Assembly (NCBI GenBank): GCA_001642945.1
Contig: LGRT01000018.1
Span: 310,001 to 374,000 of the forward strand
Reading direction: 5' to 3'
Length of the DNA stretch: 64,000 nucleotides
Origin: Rhodobacteraceae bacterium SB2
GTDB taxonomy: Bacteria; Pseudomonadota; Alphaproteobacteria; Rhodobacterales; Rhodobacteraceae
Positions 9,347 through 18,118 of this stretch are shown here, piece after piece; within the stretch, counting starts at the first letter, position 1, and the number at the start of each line of letters is the position of its first letter. A model generated the notes under the pieces. It saw only the letters and a program-made list of their open reading frames with translations, was not told where the DNA came from and ran no database searches. Position numbers and translations under genes: made by a program.

Positions 9347-10252
9347 CTACGCAAGCCCCGCCAAAACCTGTTGAGCGGCGCGGCGCGTCGAAAGATAAGC
9401 CGTTCCTGCCGAAAACGGTGGAATAAAAAGCAGCCAGAGCCATTCCAGCCCCTGCAAGCCAAGCCCTGTTAAAATCAGGCTGCGCGGCTCTTCTGAGGGT
9501 ATAAGATACACCACCACCGCGCCGAGTGCGATGCCGATGGAAGCGCCCGCGAATGCACGAAATGTAAACCGGCCAACAAAGGCCGAGGCAATGTAATTAT
9601 CCGTCGCTCCAATCAAACGTAGAACCGCGATCACCTGCGCATTGGCCGCCATGGATGCACGCGCGGCCAGCGTAATCATCGCCGCATTTGCCGCTATCAT
9701 CAAAATAATCGACACGATTCCCAGCAACCACAACCGCTGCGCGGCCCGCGCCAACGGCTTTTGCCAACGCGTATGATCATCCAAAACCGCGGACGGCACT
9801 TCTGCCGCCAAACGCAACCGAAGACCCTGGGCATCATACCCTGCACTGGTTTCTTGGATATCGATCAAGCGAGGCACGGCTAAATCTTCAAGCGGCATAT
9901 CAGGCCCAAACCAAGGCTCCAGCAAAGCGCGCTGTTCATCGGCGCTCATCACACGGGCCGAGGCGATCCCGCTGGTGGTTTGCAAGACCTGCAAAGCCTG
10001 CTGAACCTGCGCCTCAAGCTGGCCAGCCGAGGCTGATACGCGCAATGTAGCGCTACCAGATAAGGCCGTGCTCCAGCGCGCCGCAAGCCGATCAGCCGCC
10101 AAAGACAACACCAGAGCGAACACAACCAAAAACGCCATGATTGCAGATGTGGCCGTACTAAGAGTTGCCGTGAAACCTGTGGGCGGAACAACTTTATTCC
10201 GACGCCCATCTCCTGAGATCATCGCCAGAAAATTTGAGATAGGGGCGATCAT
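9347..10252 (-). CDS. ftsX: Cell division protein FtsX (permease-like)
   Basis: 301 residues. It has an N-terminal cytoplasmic part, a membrane segment at about residues 35-50, a large periplasmic loop, and three further membrane segments in the C-terminal half (around residues 165-190, 220-240 and 262-285). This is the usual FtsX layout. It works with FtsE to activate septal peptidoglycan hydrolases during division. The start overlaps the ftsE stop by 4 bases and the stop abuts the plsC ATG. The loop sequence is weakly conserved, so the call relies on topology, length and ftsE next to it. Confidence 0.9.
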   Translation of the reverse strand: MIAPISNFLAMISGDGRRNKVVPPTGFTATLSTATSAIMAFLVVFALVLSLAADRLAARWSTALSGSATLRVSASAGQLEAQVQQALQVLQTTSGIASARVMSADEQRALLEPWFGPDMPLEDLAVPRLIDIQETSAGYDAQGLRLRLAAEVPSAVLDDHTRWQKPLARAAQRLWLLGIVSIILMIAANAAMITLAARASMAANAQVIAVLRLIGATDNYIASAFVGRFTFRAFAGASIGIALGAVVVYLIPSEEPRSLILTGLGLQGLEWLWLLFIPPFSAGTAYLSTRRAAQQVLAGLA

Positions 10253-10926
10253 AAATCAGCCCCCGCAAGGTGCACTTGCCGATTGTTAATCCGCAAAACG
10301 CGCACCGGAACCTGCGTTTTTGCGGTGCGAATCAAGCTTAAATCATGGCTCGCAACGACAATCGTTTTGCCCATGCGGTTGAGTTCGATCAAGAGCTTCA
10401 ATAACCGCTCAGACATTTCCCAATCGATATTCCCGGTGGGCTCATCCGCCAAAATAATATCTGGAGACATAATGATCGCGCGGGCCAAAGCAGCCCGCTG
10501 CCGTTCACCGCCAGACAGCTCGGGCGGATAGGCCTCGGCGCGTTTGTTCAGCCCGACCCACGCCAATAGCTCTTTAAGGTTCATTTGATCCGACAGACGA
10601 TCCTGCCCCGCCACTTCTAACGGCAGCGCTATATTTTCAATCACGCTCAAATGATCCAAAAACTGACAATCTTGATGCACGACGCCGATTTTGCGGCGTG
10701 CAATTGCAATTTCATCCCGAGACATAGACGCGCGACTGTTCCCAAACAAAGACACGATCCCCGATGTCGCGGTTAAAGCGCCATAGCACAGTTTCAAAAA
10801 AGTGGTTTTTCCAGACCCTGAAGGCCCCGTCAGGAAATAAAACGCGCCCGGTGTTATCGAGACAGACATACCCGATAAAAGCTCGTTTCCACTATAGGAA
10901 TAAGCTGCATTTTCCAAATCTATCAA
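10249..10926 (-). CDS. ftsE: Cell division ATP-binding protein FtsE
   Basis: 225 residues of an ABC ATPase. Walker A GPSGSGKTTF is near residue 35, the signature LSGGERQRAALARA near residue 140, and Walker B IILADEPTGNID near residue 160, followed by an H-loop ASHDLSL. The TGNID ending is typical of FtsE/LolD-type ATPases, and the adjacent ftsX decides for FtsE. It powers FtsX at the division site. It is the first gene of the operon ftsE-ftsX-plsC-PPOX; the 189 bases upstream separate it from a divergent zinc-ribbon gene and must hold both promoters. Confidence 0.94.
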   Translation of the reverse strand: MIDLENAAYSYSGNELLSGMSVSITPGAFYFLTGPSGSGKTTFLKLCYGALTATSGIVSLFGNSRASMSRDEIAIARRKIGVVHQDCQFLDHLSVIENIALPLEVAGQDRLSDQMNLKELLAWVGLNKRAEAYPPELSGGERQRAALARAIIMSPDIILADEPTGNIDWEMSERLLKLLIELNRMGKTIVVASHDLSLIRTAKTQVPVRVLRINNRQVHLAGADL

Positions 10927-11115
10927 AGCATATCCTGCTGCTATCTGTTAAGGCCCCGTAAAGCCGTTTTGCCCCAGTGCAGCCATCGTTGCAATCTATC
11001 ATTCGCCTTTCGCGAAATGATTTTTTGCAGAAAGCCATTTTCTCTCTGGGTTTTTAAGCGCATATTGGGCTAGAAATACACGCTAAAGATCTAAACACGA
11101 TAGGTTTATCTCGCC

Positions 11116-11904
11116 ATGCTTCTGGCCTGCCCAATTTGCCAAGCCCAATATGAAGTGCCCGAAGACGCTATTCCAGAGGCGGGATGCGAGGTGCAATGTT
11201 CAGCTTGTGGTGAAACTTGGTTCCAACCGCACCCGCAAGCCTCTTTTCCAATTGAAAATATCCGCGGTGATCAGCGCCTGCAAGACTTTGCCTATATAAA
11301 GGGTGCGATCGAGCATAACAGCGAGTCCCAATCGAGTGAACCGAGCAACCGCGACCTACAGAGCCCTATCTTCAACAATCCAACCGCGATTCAACGCCCC
11401 CCCATCGCGCCGGCTGTTGCAGAAGTGTTGCGGCAGGAGGCGGATCGAGAGGCAAAAGTGCGCGCAGCCTCTGTATTCGTAGAAGATCAAGCCCCGTTTG
11501 AGGCCGATATTCCACCGGCGCTTGAAACTGCGCAAAGCAGCTTTCCGGCCGGTCCGGCGGCGCCAATAAACGCCCTTCCATCAGCGCCATTGCCTGCGCC
11601 GGCCAGCGAGCCAGATCAACTTCAAGCTGATAAAACCGCGCCTGCGCCCAAACCCATCACCGCCCAAAACGCGGATACGCCATCCCATAGCTTGGGCAGG
11701 CTGGGCTTCACAACCGGGGTTGCTGCCGTGATGGCCGCTTTGCTCTTCTACCTTTACGCGGAGACACTCAGCAACGCAGCCCCCAGCCTGACACCCTATG
11801 CCGATCTTTACACGCTGTGGGTGGATGCCCAGCGCCAGCGTGTAGACCCATTGATTGACCAAAGCGTTCTATGGGTTCTCGCGCAGGTTAAGCAGGTTTT
11901 TTAA
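11116..11904 (+). CDS. Zinc-ribbon membrane protein (MJ0042-type finger)
   Basis: 262 residues. The N-terminus has a CPIC knuckle and a CSACG knuckle about 28 residues later, the MJ0042 zinc-ribbon pattern. A long proline- and alanine-rich low-complexity middle follows. One membrane helix lies near residues 200-217 (GVAAVMAALLFYLYAE), and the C-terminal ~45 residues would be on the far side. Proteins of this build next to ftsEX are frequent in Rhodobacteraceae but have no assigned role. The gene diverges from ftsE and converges on the DUF4175 gene with only 10 bases between stops. Function is unknown; the domain order is what can be seen. Confidence 0.8.
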   Translation: MLLACPICQAQYEVPEDAIPEAGCEVQCSACGETWFQPHPQASFPIENIRGDQRLQDFAYIKGAIEHNSESQSSEPSNRDLQSPIFNNPTAIQRPPIAPAVAEVLRQEADREAKVRAASVFVEDQAPFEADIPPALETAQSSFPAGPAAPINALPSAPLPAPASEPDQLQADKTAPAPKPITAQNADTPSHSLGRLGFTTGVAAVMAALLFYLYAETLSNAAPSLTPYADLYTLWVDAQRQRVDPLIDQSVLWVLAQVKQVF

Positions 11905-11914
11905 TCCCCTGACC

Positions 11915-14371
11915 CTAAAACTTTTCAAGCAAGCGTTCTAAATAGTCGCGCTCGGGTTTTGAGCGATAACGCTCACCCATACGGCGCCGGATCTCCTCAA
12001 GCAGCTGTTGCGCCTGGCGCTCTATAGCTCGCCTTTCCTGCGCCTCTGACATCCCATCATCCCCCGCATGCCGGCCCTGCTGACGCCCCAGCGGATCGGT
12101 TGCCTCACCGCGCCCGCGCCCTTGAGCTGCGCTGCCCTGATCAGCCTCATTTAAACGTTGGGCTTCGGTAAATGCCTGATCTAAGTGCTGAATACCATCC
12201 CGCAGCGCATCCAACGCATCCGCCTGTTGATCCATAGCTTCTGGCAAATCATTCTCGTCTAAAGCCCGTTCAGCCCGGCGCATAGCCTCTTCTGCTTCAT
12301 CCAAAGCTCGAGCTGTAGGCCCATCGCTGCCTTCACCGCTTGGATCAAGCGGCAGATTTTGGCGTTGCCGGCCCAGAGCCTCTCTGAGGCGCCGCTGGCG
12401 ATCCGCCAGATCTTGCGCAGAGGGCGGCGTTGCATCCTCAGAGGGGCCTGTTTCACCTAGGCTTTGTTGCCCCAAACCTTCACCACGCGATTGGCTGGGT
12501 GCTTGTTGAAGATTACGAAAAGCCTCGTCAGATAGGTTTTGTTGACCCCGCAGCGTGTCTTCTAAGCCTTGCAACGCTTGTTCGCGCGGCGCGCCTTCGC
12601 CCGAAGAGCCTTCCGCAATCTGCATATTTTGCATCATCTGCTGCAACTCTTGAAGCGCTTGTTGCGCCTCGGCCATACGCCCCTCACGCATCAATTTCTC
12701 GATACGATCCATCATGGCCTGAAGATCATTTTGCGTTAAATCCACGCTATTTTGCGGGGTGGTTGAACGCGGGCCCTTTTCAGGAGCGGTTTTTTCCCGT
12801 TCCGCCTGTTGCATCAATTGGCGCAGGTAGTTTTCATTTGCCTCGCGTAATTCTTGCATCAATTCGGCAATTTCCGCCTCAGATGCTCCGTTTTTCATCG
12901 CTTGCGACAACCGCTCTTCAGCTTGCCGCATGCGCTCTAGCGCATCGTCAACATCGCCGTCTTCAAGATCAATCGCCAAGGCCCATAGCAAGTCCGCAAT
13001 TTCAACGCGCGCTTGTTTCAGCGCGCCTTGCGCAAGCGCTTTTGTCAGCTCAGCACTGATGAAACGCAGCTGTAAATAATCACCCTCCTTGCGGATTTGC
13101 GATCCTGGTTCAAACAAAATCGCCTTAAGCATACGCTCGACCCGCCCAGCATTTTCACGATGCCACATCAAATCGCGCCGCTGTTCAATCAAGGCCGCAG
13201 CCAAGGGATCAAAAAATCTGCGGCCGGGCAGCGTCATGGCGCGCGCCGGGGTCACGACGCTTTGTCCCAAAGCATCCTTGGCTTCCAAAGAAACGGTTAC
13301 GGGTAGGTTTGAGAGCATATGTTTCGAAAAATCTTCGGTTACATCCATCGAGAAATCCCGATACCGCCCATCAAGCGGCATCGGCAAATCAACGCGCAGG
13401 GCCGCGTCACTCTCTGGGTCAAGCGCCAAACCATAACGCCGATCTAATGCCTCTAAATCCACTTCAATAAGCGCGCGTACTGCGGTGATGCCAAAATCAT
13501 CCTGCGCGGCGTAACTGAACCGGCTGACCCCAAAAAAATCGGGTTCAAAGGTTCCATTCCATTGCAGGTTGGGCGGCTTATCAGGAAGCAGCGTAACAGA
13601 CCAAACTGCGCTGGATGGTCCCGAAATTTCCAAAACACCCTCTTGTAGAACCGTGAAGCTTTGTTGCAAGCCATCCGCGGCAGAGGTGGCCGCAGGGGTG
13701 GGCGAAACGGTTTGATTTATTTGATAGCTGCCTTCCGGGCCATAAAACCGCAAATCAACCCGACTGGTGTTCAAAAGCCTTAAGTCAGCTTGCTCGAAAA
13801 GATCCGGCAAATAAAGGCTGGGCAAACCGGAATAGGGCGGCTGTGTCACCCACCCCTCCCAGCTTTGAACCTCAACCGTTTTTAAGTTTAAGGGCAGCGG
13901 CGGCGCAAAACGCGCCGCAAAATTAGACGATGATCCAAAGGTTAGGCTGACCAAAAACACCAATAATGCGCATAGGCGTAAGCCAAAAGGGTCGGCTTTC
14001 ATCAGAGTCAGATCAGGGGGAACCGATAAGGCTTGGTTGGCCAACGCTTGCATTTGGTGTTGATGGCGTCGCCAGAGCGCCTGCGTAACCGGATCTTTAC
14101 CTCGGATGCTTGCAACATCGTTTAACGCTTGCAAAGGGCGCGATGGCAAGCTGCGATCCACGCGTTGCTTGGCGTCTTGCCAACGCGGCATATGAAACCT
14201 TTTGATACCCCAAAGCAACGCAGCAAGAGCCCCAGCGGCAGCAATCCCAACCCCCAGCGCCAGAAGATCAATTTGGCCAATCACCGGCCCGCGCCACATC
14301 GGCAGGCTAAACCCAATCAGACCAACCGAACAAAACGGCCAGAACGCTTTTAAGCCGCGCTCACAGACCAA
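11915..14371 (-). CDS. TIGR02302 / DUF4175 family membrane protein
   Basis: At least 818 residues. Two membrane helices stand at the N-terminus (about residues 8-30 and 35-55), a third near residue 135, then a large periplasmic region. The C-terminal third is a Gln/Glu/Arg-rich helical coiled-coil area (for example MQELREANENYLRQLMQ, ALQELQQMMQNMQ). This is the alphaproteobacterial TIGR02302 family, of unknown function. The annotated start is a TTG, the only standard start codon in the open 5' segment, but family resemblance (the CERGLKAFWPF region is normally preceded by more sequence) suggests translation begins upstream; see the CTG entry. It follows lysA on the same strand after about 100 bases or less. 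Confidence 0.85.
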   Translation of the reverse strand: MVCERGLKAFWPFCSVGLIGFSLPMWRGPVIGQIDLLALGVGIAAAGALAALLWGIKRFHMPRWQDAKQRVDRSLPSRPLQALNDVASIRGKDPVTQALWRRHQHQMQALANQALSVPPDLTLMKADPFGLRLCALLVFLVSLTFGSSSNFAARFAPPLPLNLKTVEVQSWEGWVTQPPYSGLPSLYLPDLFEQADLRLLNTSRVDLRFYGPEGSYQINQTVSPTPAATSAADGLQQSFTVLQEGVLEISGPSSAVWSVTLLPDKPPNLQWNGTFEPDFFGVSRFSYAAQDDFGITAVRALIEVDLEALDRRYGLALDPESDAALRVDLPMPLDGRYRDFSMDVTEDFSKHMLSNLPVTVSLEAKDALGQSVVTPARAMTLPGRRFFDPLAAALIEQRRDLMWHRENAGRVERMLKAILFEPGSQIRKEGDYLQLRFISAELTKALAQGALKQARVEIADLLWALAIDLEDGDVDDALERMRQAEERLSQAMKNGASEAEIAELMQELREANENYLRQLMQQAEREKTAPEKGPRSTTPQNSVDLTQNDLQAMMDRIEKLMREGRMAEAQQALQELQQMMQNMQIAEGSSGEGAPREQALQGLEDTLRGQQNLSDEAFRNLQQAPSQSRGEGLGQQSLGETGPSEDATPPSAQDLADRQRRLREALGRQRQNLPLDPSGEGSDGPTARALDEAEEAMRRAERALDENDLPEAMDQQADALDALRDGIQHLDQAFTEAQRLNEADQGSAAQGRGRGEATDPLGRQQGRHAGDDGMSEAQERRAIERQAQQLLEEIRRRMGERYRSKPERDYLERLLEKF

Positions 14372-14437
14372 CCCAATAAGCGTTTTAAAGACAGCCGGCT
14401 GCGGAGCTGAAAACCAGTTTTGAACACGCGAAAAGAC

Positions 14438-14451
14438 CAGATCAAACCTCC
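14438..14451 (-). promoter_or_regulatory. Candidate ribosome site and CTG start for the DUF4175 gene
   Basis: Reading leftwards, GGAGG (14447-14451) is followed by six bases and an in-frame CTG codon at 14440-14438. The frame stays open from just after the lysA stop, and the 23 extra codons lead into the family's conserved N-terminal segment. No ATG or GTG is available in this stretch; the only other standard start is the TTG at 14371, which has no comparable site. A CTG start is rare, so this is a suggestion. Confidence 0.45.
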
Positions 14452-14470
14452 AACTCTTGGCTGTTTTTTT

Positions 14471-15736
14471 CTACAACCAAGAGGGAATCATATCTCGATT
14501 TATCATTTCGTCAAATGTGGGACGGGCTCGGATCACCGCGAATTGATCGCCGTGCACCATTATCTCGGGTACCAATTGGCGGGTATTATATTCACTGGCC
14601 ATGACGGCCCCATAAGCACCGGCCGAGCGAAAAGCCACAAGATTGCCCGCGCTTTGGCGCGGCAAAGCCCGTCCTTTGGCAAATGTATCTCCAGATTCGC
14701 ACACGGGGCCCACGATATCATAAGTGGCTGTTGGCTGATCCGCGCTGGCTGCTTGCACAGGCACCACATCATGATGCGCCTCATACATCGCTGGGCGGAT
14801 AAGATCGTTCATCGCCGCGTCTAAAATCAGAAATTCACGGTCTTCACCGGATTTCACATAAATCACTGAACTGACCAAAACCCCAGCATTGCCAGCAATC
14901 AAGCGCCCAGGCTCAACTTCTATTTCACAGTCTAAATGGCCCAATTCACGCTGAACCATTGCGCCATAGTCCTGCAAGCTGGGCAAAGGCCCAGAATCGG
15001 CCTGATAGGCAATACCAAGGCCACCGCCCAGATCAAGCCGACGAATATCATGCCCCTCGGCCCGCAATTGCTGAGTCACGCTTGCCAGTTTGCGATACGC
15101 CAATTCGAAAGGTGCCAACTCCGTCAGCTGGCTACCAATATGCACATCGACACCCACCGCCTCGAGCCCGGATAAGCTGGCCGCGCGCGCGTAAACTTCA
15201 GAAGCGCGCGAAATTGGAATGCCAAATTTGTTTTCTGCCTTGCCGGTGGCAATTTTGGCGTGGGTTTTCGCATCCACATCGGGATTCACGCGCATGGTGA
15301 TTGGCGCAACCGTTCCTAAAGACACTGCCACCTCATTGAGGGCTTCCAGCTCGGCTTCGCTTTCCACATTGAATTGGCGCAAACCACCGCGCAGCGCGAA
15401 AGCCATCTCATCGCGGGTTTTTCCAACCCCTGAAAATACAATCCGCTCCGGGGCAACGCCGGCGGCAATAGCGCGACGATATTCCCCCCCCGACACCACA
15501 TCCATCCCAGCGCCCAACCCGGCCAGGGTTTTTATAATGGCTTGGTTCGATGCAGCTTTCATCGCAAAACAGACAAGGTGATCCATACCTTGAAGCGCCG
15601 CATCAACCGCATGGAAATGGCGGGTCAAGGTGGCGCTTGAATAAGCGTAAAATGGCGTGCCAACTTGCGCTGCTATCTCTGCCAGCGAAACCCCTTCGCC
15701 ATGAAGAATACCGTTCTTATACTGAAAGTGATCCAT
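14471..15736 (-). CDS. lysA: Diaminopimelate decarboxylase
   Basis: 421 residues of the fold-III PLP decarboxylase family. It makes L-lysine from meso-diaminopimelate, the last step of lysine synthesis. The PLP lysine sits in CFAMKAASNQ near residue 60; HIGSQL near residue 197, LDLGGGLG near residue 235, EPGRLIAGNAG near residue 290 and the catalytic CESGDTF near residue 350 are all present. A LysE-type exporter is divergent, 194 bases away, which may balance lysine levels. In this group lysA usually follows argH and a small lipoprotein; here those lie 2 kb further on, separated by the exporter and an aminotransferase. Confidence 0.96.
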   Translation of the reverse strand: MDHFQYKNGILHGEGVSLAEIAAQVGTPFYAYSSATLTRHFHAVDAALQGMDHLVCFAMKAASNQAIIKTLAGLGAGMDVVSGGEYRRAIAAGVAPERIVFSGVGKTRDEMAFALRGGLRQFNVESEAELEALNEVAVSLGTVAPITMRVNPDVDAKTHAKIATGKAENKFGIPISRASEVYARAASLSGLEAVGVDVHIGSQLTELAPFELAYRKLASVTQQLRAEGHDIRRLDLGGGLGIAYQADSGPLPSLQDYGAMVQRELGHLDCEIEVEPGRLIAGNAGVLVSSVIYVKSGEDREFLILDAAMNDLIRPAMYEAHHDVVPVQAASADQPTATYDIVGPVCESGDTFAKGRALPRQSAGNLVAFRSAGAYGAVMASEYNTRQLVPEIMVHGDQFAVIRARPTFDEMINRDMIPSWL

Positions 15737-15930
15737 CGTTACCCAAAGGCCTTTTATCTATGTTTATGAGCTCGATTACCCTATCGACCACGGGATGAAA
15801 AGCCTTGGCCCTGTTCTAGATTATGGCAGGGTCTGCTTGAGAAAAATAAATTCGCAAAATGGCCGGAACTTATGTTTGACAAACGCTCTAGGCTACGTCT
15901 TCTAGGTGGACACCGTTACAGGACGTATCA

Positions 15931-16521
15931 ATGCTGACCTTCGCACTTGCCGTTTTTTTACTGATCATAACCCCAGGACCTGGTGTGCTGTCCACGGCGG
16001 GCGTGGGGGCCGCCTATGGGTTTCAACCCGGACTGCGCTATGTGATGGGGCTTTTTATCGGCACAAATTTGGTGGGCTTGGCCGTGATCAGCGGTCTCGC
16101 GGCCATCGTGTTCAGCGTTCCTGTGGTTCGGGGCGTGCTGATGGCGGCCTCGCTGGCCTATTTGGTCTATTTGGCGGGTCGGATCGCGCTGGCTGGATCA
16201 AAACTGGCTTTTATCGATGCGCGCCGACGCCCCGGGGTAAAAGACGGAATACTCTTACAAATTATCAACCCCAAAGCCTATGCAGTGAACTCGGCCCTCT
16301 ATTCGGGTTTTGCGTTTCTGCCCGACAACCTGCTGCTGGAAACCCTACTGAAACTGCTTATCGGCAATGCGGTCTGGTTTCCTATCCATTTAATCTGGCT
16401 TTTTGCGGGCAGCGCATTGCATCGGCTCGACCTCGCCGAGACAACGCAAAAGCGAATAAATTATGCTATGGCAGCCGCAATGATGACCGTTGTGCTGCTT
16501 GGGGTTTCCGCCGCGCTTTAA
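15931..16521 (+). CDS. LysE/RhtB family amino acid exporter
   Basis: 196 residues and about six membrane helices. The N-terminal ITPGPGVLSTAGVGAAYG is the LysE/RhtB family signature, and INPKAY near residue 112 is another family mark. These inner-membrane proteins export amino acids or homoserine lactone-like compounds; the substrate cannot be read from sequence. Position opposite lysA is suggestive of lysine, but this is inference. The gene converges on the aminotransferase gene and the two stops overlap by 4 bases. A TTGACA box lies about 55 bases before the start and could be the -35 element. Confidence 0.85.
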   Translation: MLTFALAVFLLIITPGPGVLSTAGVGAAYGFQPGLRYVMGLFIGTNLVGLAVISGLAAIVFSVPVVRGVLMAASLAYLVYLAGRIALAGSKLAFIDARRRPGVKDGILLQIINPKAYAVNSALYSGFAFLPDNLLLETLLKLLIGNAVWFPIHLIWLFAGSALHRLDLAETTQKRINYAMAAAMMTVVLLGVSAAL

Positions 16522-17690
16522 GACAATAGTGGGCGAATGCGATCAATCGCGCGCAGAATATTCTCGCTGCTATTGGCATAGGAAAACCGTACATAGCCTT
16601 CGCCAAACTGGCCGAAGCTGGTGCCGGCAACCGTGGCCACGCCCGCTTTGTCTAAAAACAAATCTTGGGTTTGCTTGGCATTTAACCCCGTGCCGCTGAT
16701 ATTGGGAAAAGCGTAAAACGCCCCGGCGGCATCCGCGCAGCTTACCCCCGGCAAATCATTTAACGCCTCAACGATAATTTTTCGCCGCGCATCAAATTGG
16801 GCAACCATATCATAAACGGGGTCTTTGGGCCCTGTCAGCGCGGCCAGCCCTGCAAATTGCGCGGCTGCATTCACGCAAGAGTGATCATTAATGCACAACC
16901 GCGTCACTGGCTCAACCATCGCATCTGGCCAAACCGCATAGCCCATGCGCCAGCCAGTCATTGCATAGGTTTTTGACCATCCGTCCAAAACGATCAGACG
17001 GTCCCGGATTTCAGGATAAGTCAATAAACTCACGTGCTCGCGACCGTCATAGAGCATTTGGCTATATATCTCATCAGAGAGAATGGCGACATGGGGATGT
17101 GCGGCAAGCCCCTCAACCAATTTATCAATCTCTGCCTTTGGGGTGACTCCACCGGTTGGGTTGGCGGGGCTGTTTATGATGATCAAGCGGGTTTTATCGG
17201 TGATTTGAGACAACACCGTTTCCGCATCAAACGCAAAGCCATTTTCTTCCAACAAAGCCATTGGAACCGGCGTGGCGCCGCTATAGCGAATAACCGATTC
17301 ATAGATGGGAAAGCCCGGGTTTGGATAAATAATTTCAGCCCTTGCCTGACCAAACATCAAAACCGCAAAAAACATCGTGGGTTTTCCACCGGGTACGATA
17401 ATCACGTTATCCGGGTGAACCGCAGCCCCATGACGCTGCTCTAAATCCTCTGCCACCGCTGCCCGCAATTGCGGCAAGCCATTGGCCGGCGTATAGCCGT
17501 GATGTCCGTCCTGCAAGGCTTTTATACCCGCATCGACAATATGCTGCGGGGTGCGAAAATCTGGCTGACCAATTCCCAGGTTGATAATATCCCGTCCCTC
17601 GGCCGCCAGTTTTTGAGCGCGCGCCAGAACCACAAAGGCTGATTCTGTGCCAAGCCGAGAAATACTATCGGCAAATTTCAATTGTGTCAT
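16518..17690 (-). CDS. Class I PLP-dependent aminotransferase
   Basis: About 390 residues from the ATG at 17690, which has an AAAGGA site and overlaps the DUF2834 stop by 4 bases; a longer in-frame start at 17759 would lie inside that gene. Fold-I marks are NLGIGQPDF near residue 35, SPANPTGG near residue 165, the PLP-lysine segment DGWSKTYAMTGWRMGY near residue 230, and the C-terminal arginine in VRFSYANS. It is like the AspC/alanine/branched-chain group, so the amino donor cannot be fixed. It is the last gene of argH-lipoprotein-DUF2834-aminotransferase. Confidence 0.9.
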   Translation of the reverse strand: MTQLKFADSISRLGTESAFVVLARAQKLAAEGRDIINLGIGQPDFRTPQHIVDAGIKALQDGHHGYTPANGLPQLRAAVAEDLEQRHGAAVHPDNVIIVPGGKPTMFFAVLMFGQARAEIIYPNPGFPIYESVIRYSGATPVPMALLEENGFAFDAETVLSQITDKTRLIIINSPANPTGGVTPKAEIDKLVEGLAAHPHVAILSDEIYSQMLYDGREHVSLLTYPEIRDRLIVLDGWSKTYAMTGWRMGYAVWPDAMVEPVTRLCINDHSCVNAAAQFAGLAALTGPKDPVYDMVAQFDARRKIIVEALNDLPGVSCADAAGAFYAFPNISGTGLNAKQTQDLFLDKAGVATVAGTSFGQFGEGYVRFSYANSSENILRAIDRIRPLLS

Positions 17691-18013
17691 TCGATGTCCT
17701 TTCGCATGCGTAGCCGCATAAAAAAATAAAACGGCAATCCGCATCCCAACCCGATACATAAGATAAGAGGAATACTGACGAGCCCTGAAAAGTTGCGCCT
17801 TTGAAAGGCCTCAAACACGATCCAAACGACCAAAGCGACGGCGGCAACGGTTAAATCCCACGCCAAGCCCGCGCTGGCCTCCGTTAGGAAAAAAGCTGAT
17901 ATCAAATCGCCAAGACCGCCCTCATTTTGGGCCATCCAAGAGGTGAAATAATACATCGGATGCACAGCGCCCCAAACCGCCAAGCCCAAAAACACCCACG
18001 AGATTCGCCGCAT
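17687..18013 (-). CDS. DUF2834-type small membrane protein
   Basis: 108 residues with three hydrophobic helices (about 5-22, 50-68 and 76-100) and a basic C-terminus. The W-G..HPMYYF segment after the first helix is typical of DUF2834. The function is not known. The start codon follows the lipoprotein stop directly and the stop overlaps the aminotransferase start, so it is translated as part of the argH operon. Confidence 0.75.
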   Translation of the reverse strand: MRRISWVFLGLAVWGAVHPMYYFTSWMAQNEGGLGDLISAFFLTEASAGLAWDLTVAAVALVVWIVFEAFQRRNFSGLVSIPLILCIGLGCGLPFYFFMRLRMRKDIE

Positions 18014-18118
18014 TTATTTCACGTCTTCCGTTTTTGGAGGCATGGGCGGACCATCGGCGCCACATCCGATCAATCCAACCATACAGATCACTGAAAACAC
18101 GATCCAAACCAATCTCAT
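18014..18118 (-). CDS. Very small lipoprotein in the argH operon (LptM-like)
   Basis: 34 codons. The protein is [19 protein letters not shown] followed by [15 protein letters not shown]: a short signal with a lipobox ending in Cys19 and a 15-residue proline-rich tail. Such tiny lipoproteins sit between argH and lysA in many proteobacteria and belong to or resemble LptM/YifL, which helps the LptD/E lipopolysaccharide translocon mature. The start overlaps the argH stop by 4 bases and the stop is immediately followed by the next ATG, so this is a real coupled gene. The LptM identity is inferred from place and build; homology cannot be tested by eye at this length. Confidence 0.8.
   Translation of the reverse strand: MRLVWIVFSVICMVGLIGCGADGPPMPPKTEDVK

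Noticed and set aside
12430-13059. Open frame of about 209 codons opposite the DUF4175 gene
   Set aside because: Shadow of the Gln/Glu-rich coiled-coil codons on the other strand; Pro/Ala/His-rich translation without domain features.
15906-16529. Second long frame over the LysE-type exporter
   Set aside because: The overlapping frame at 15931-16521 has the LysE signature and membrane helices; this one reads as Arg/Gly/Ser-rich noise.
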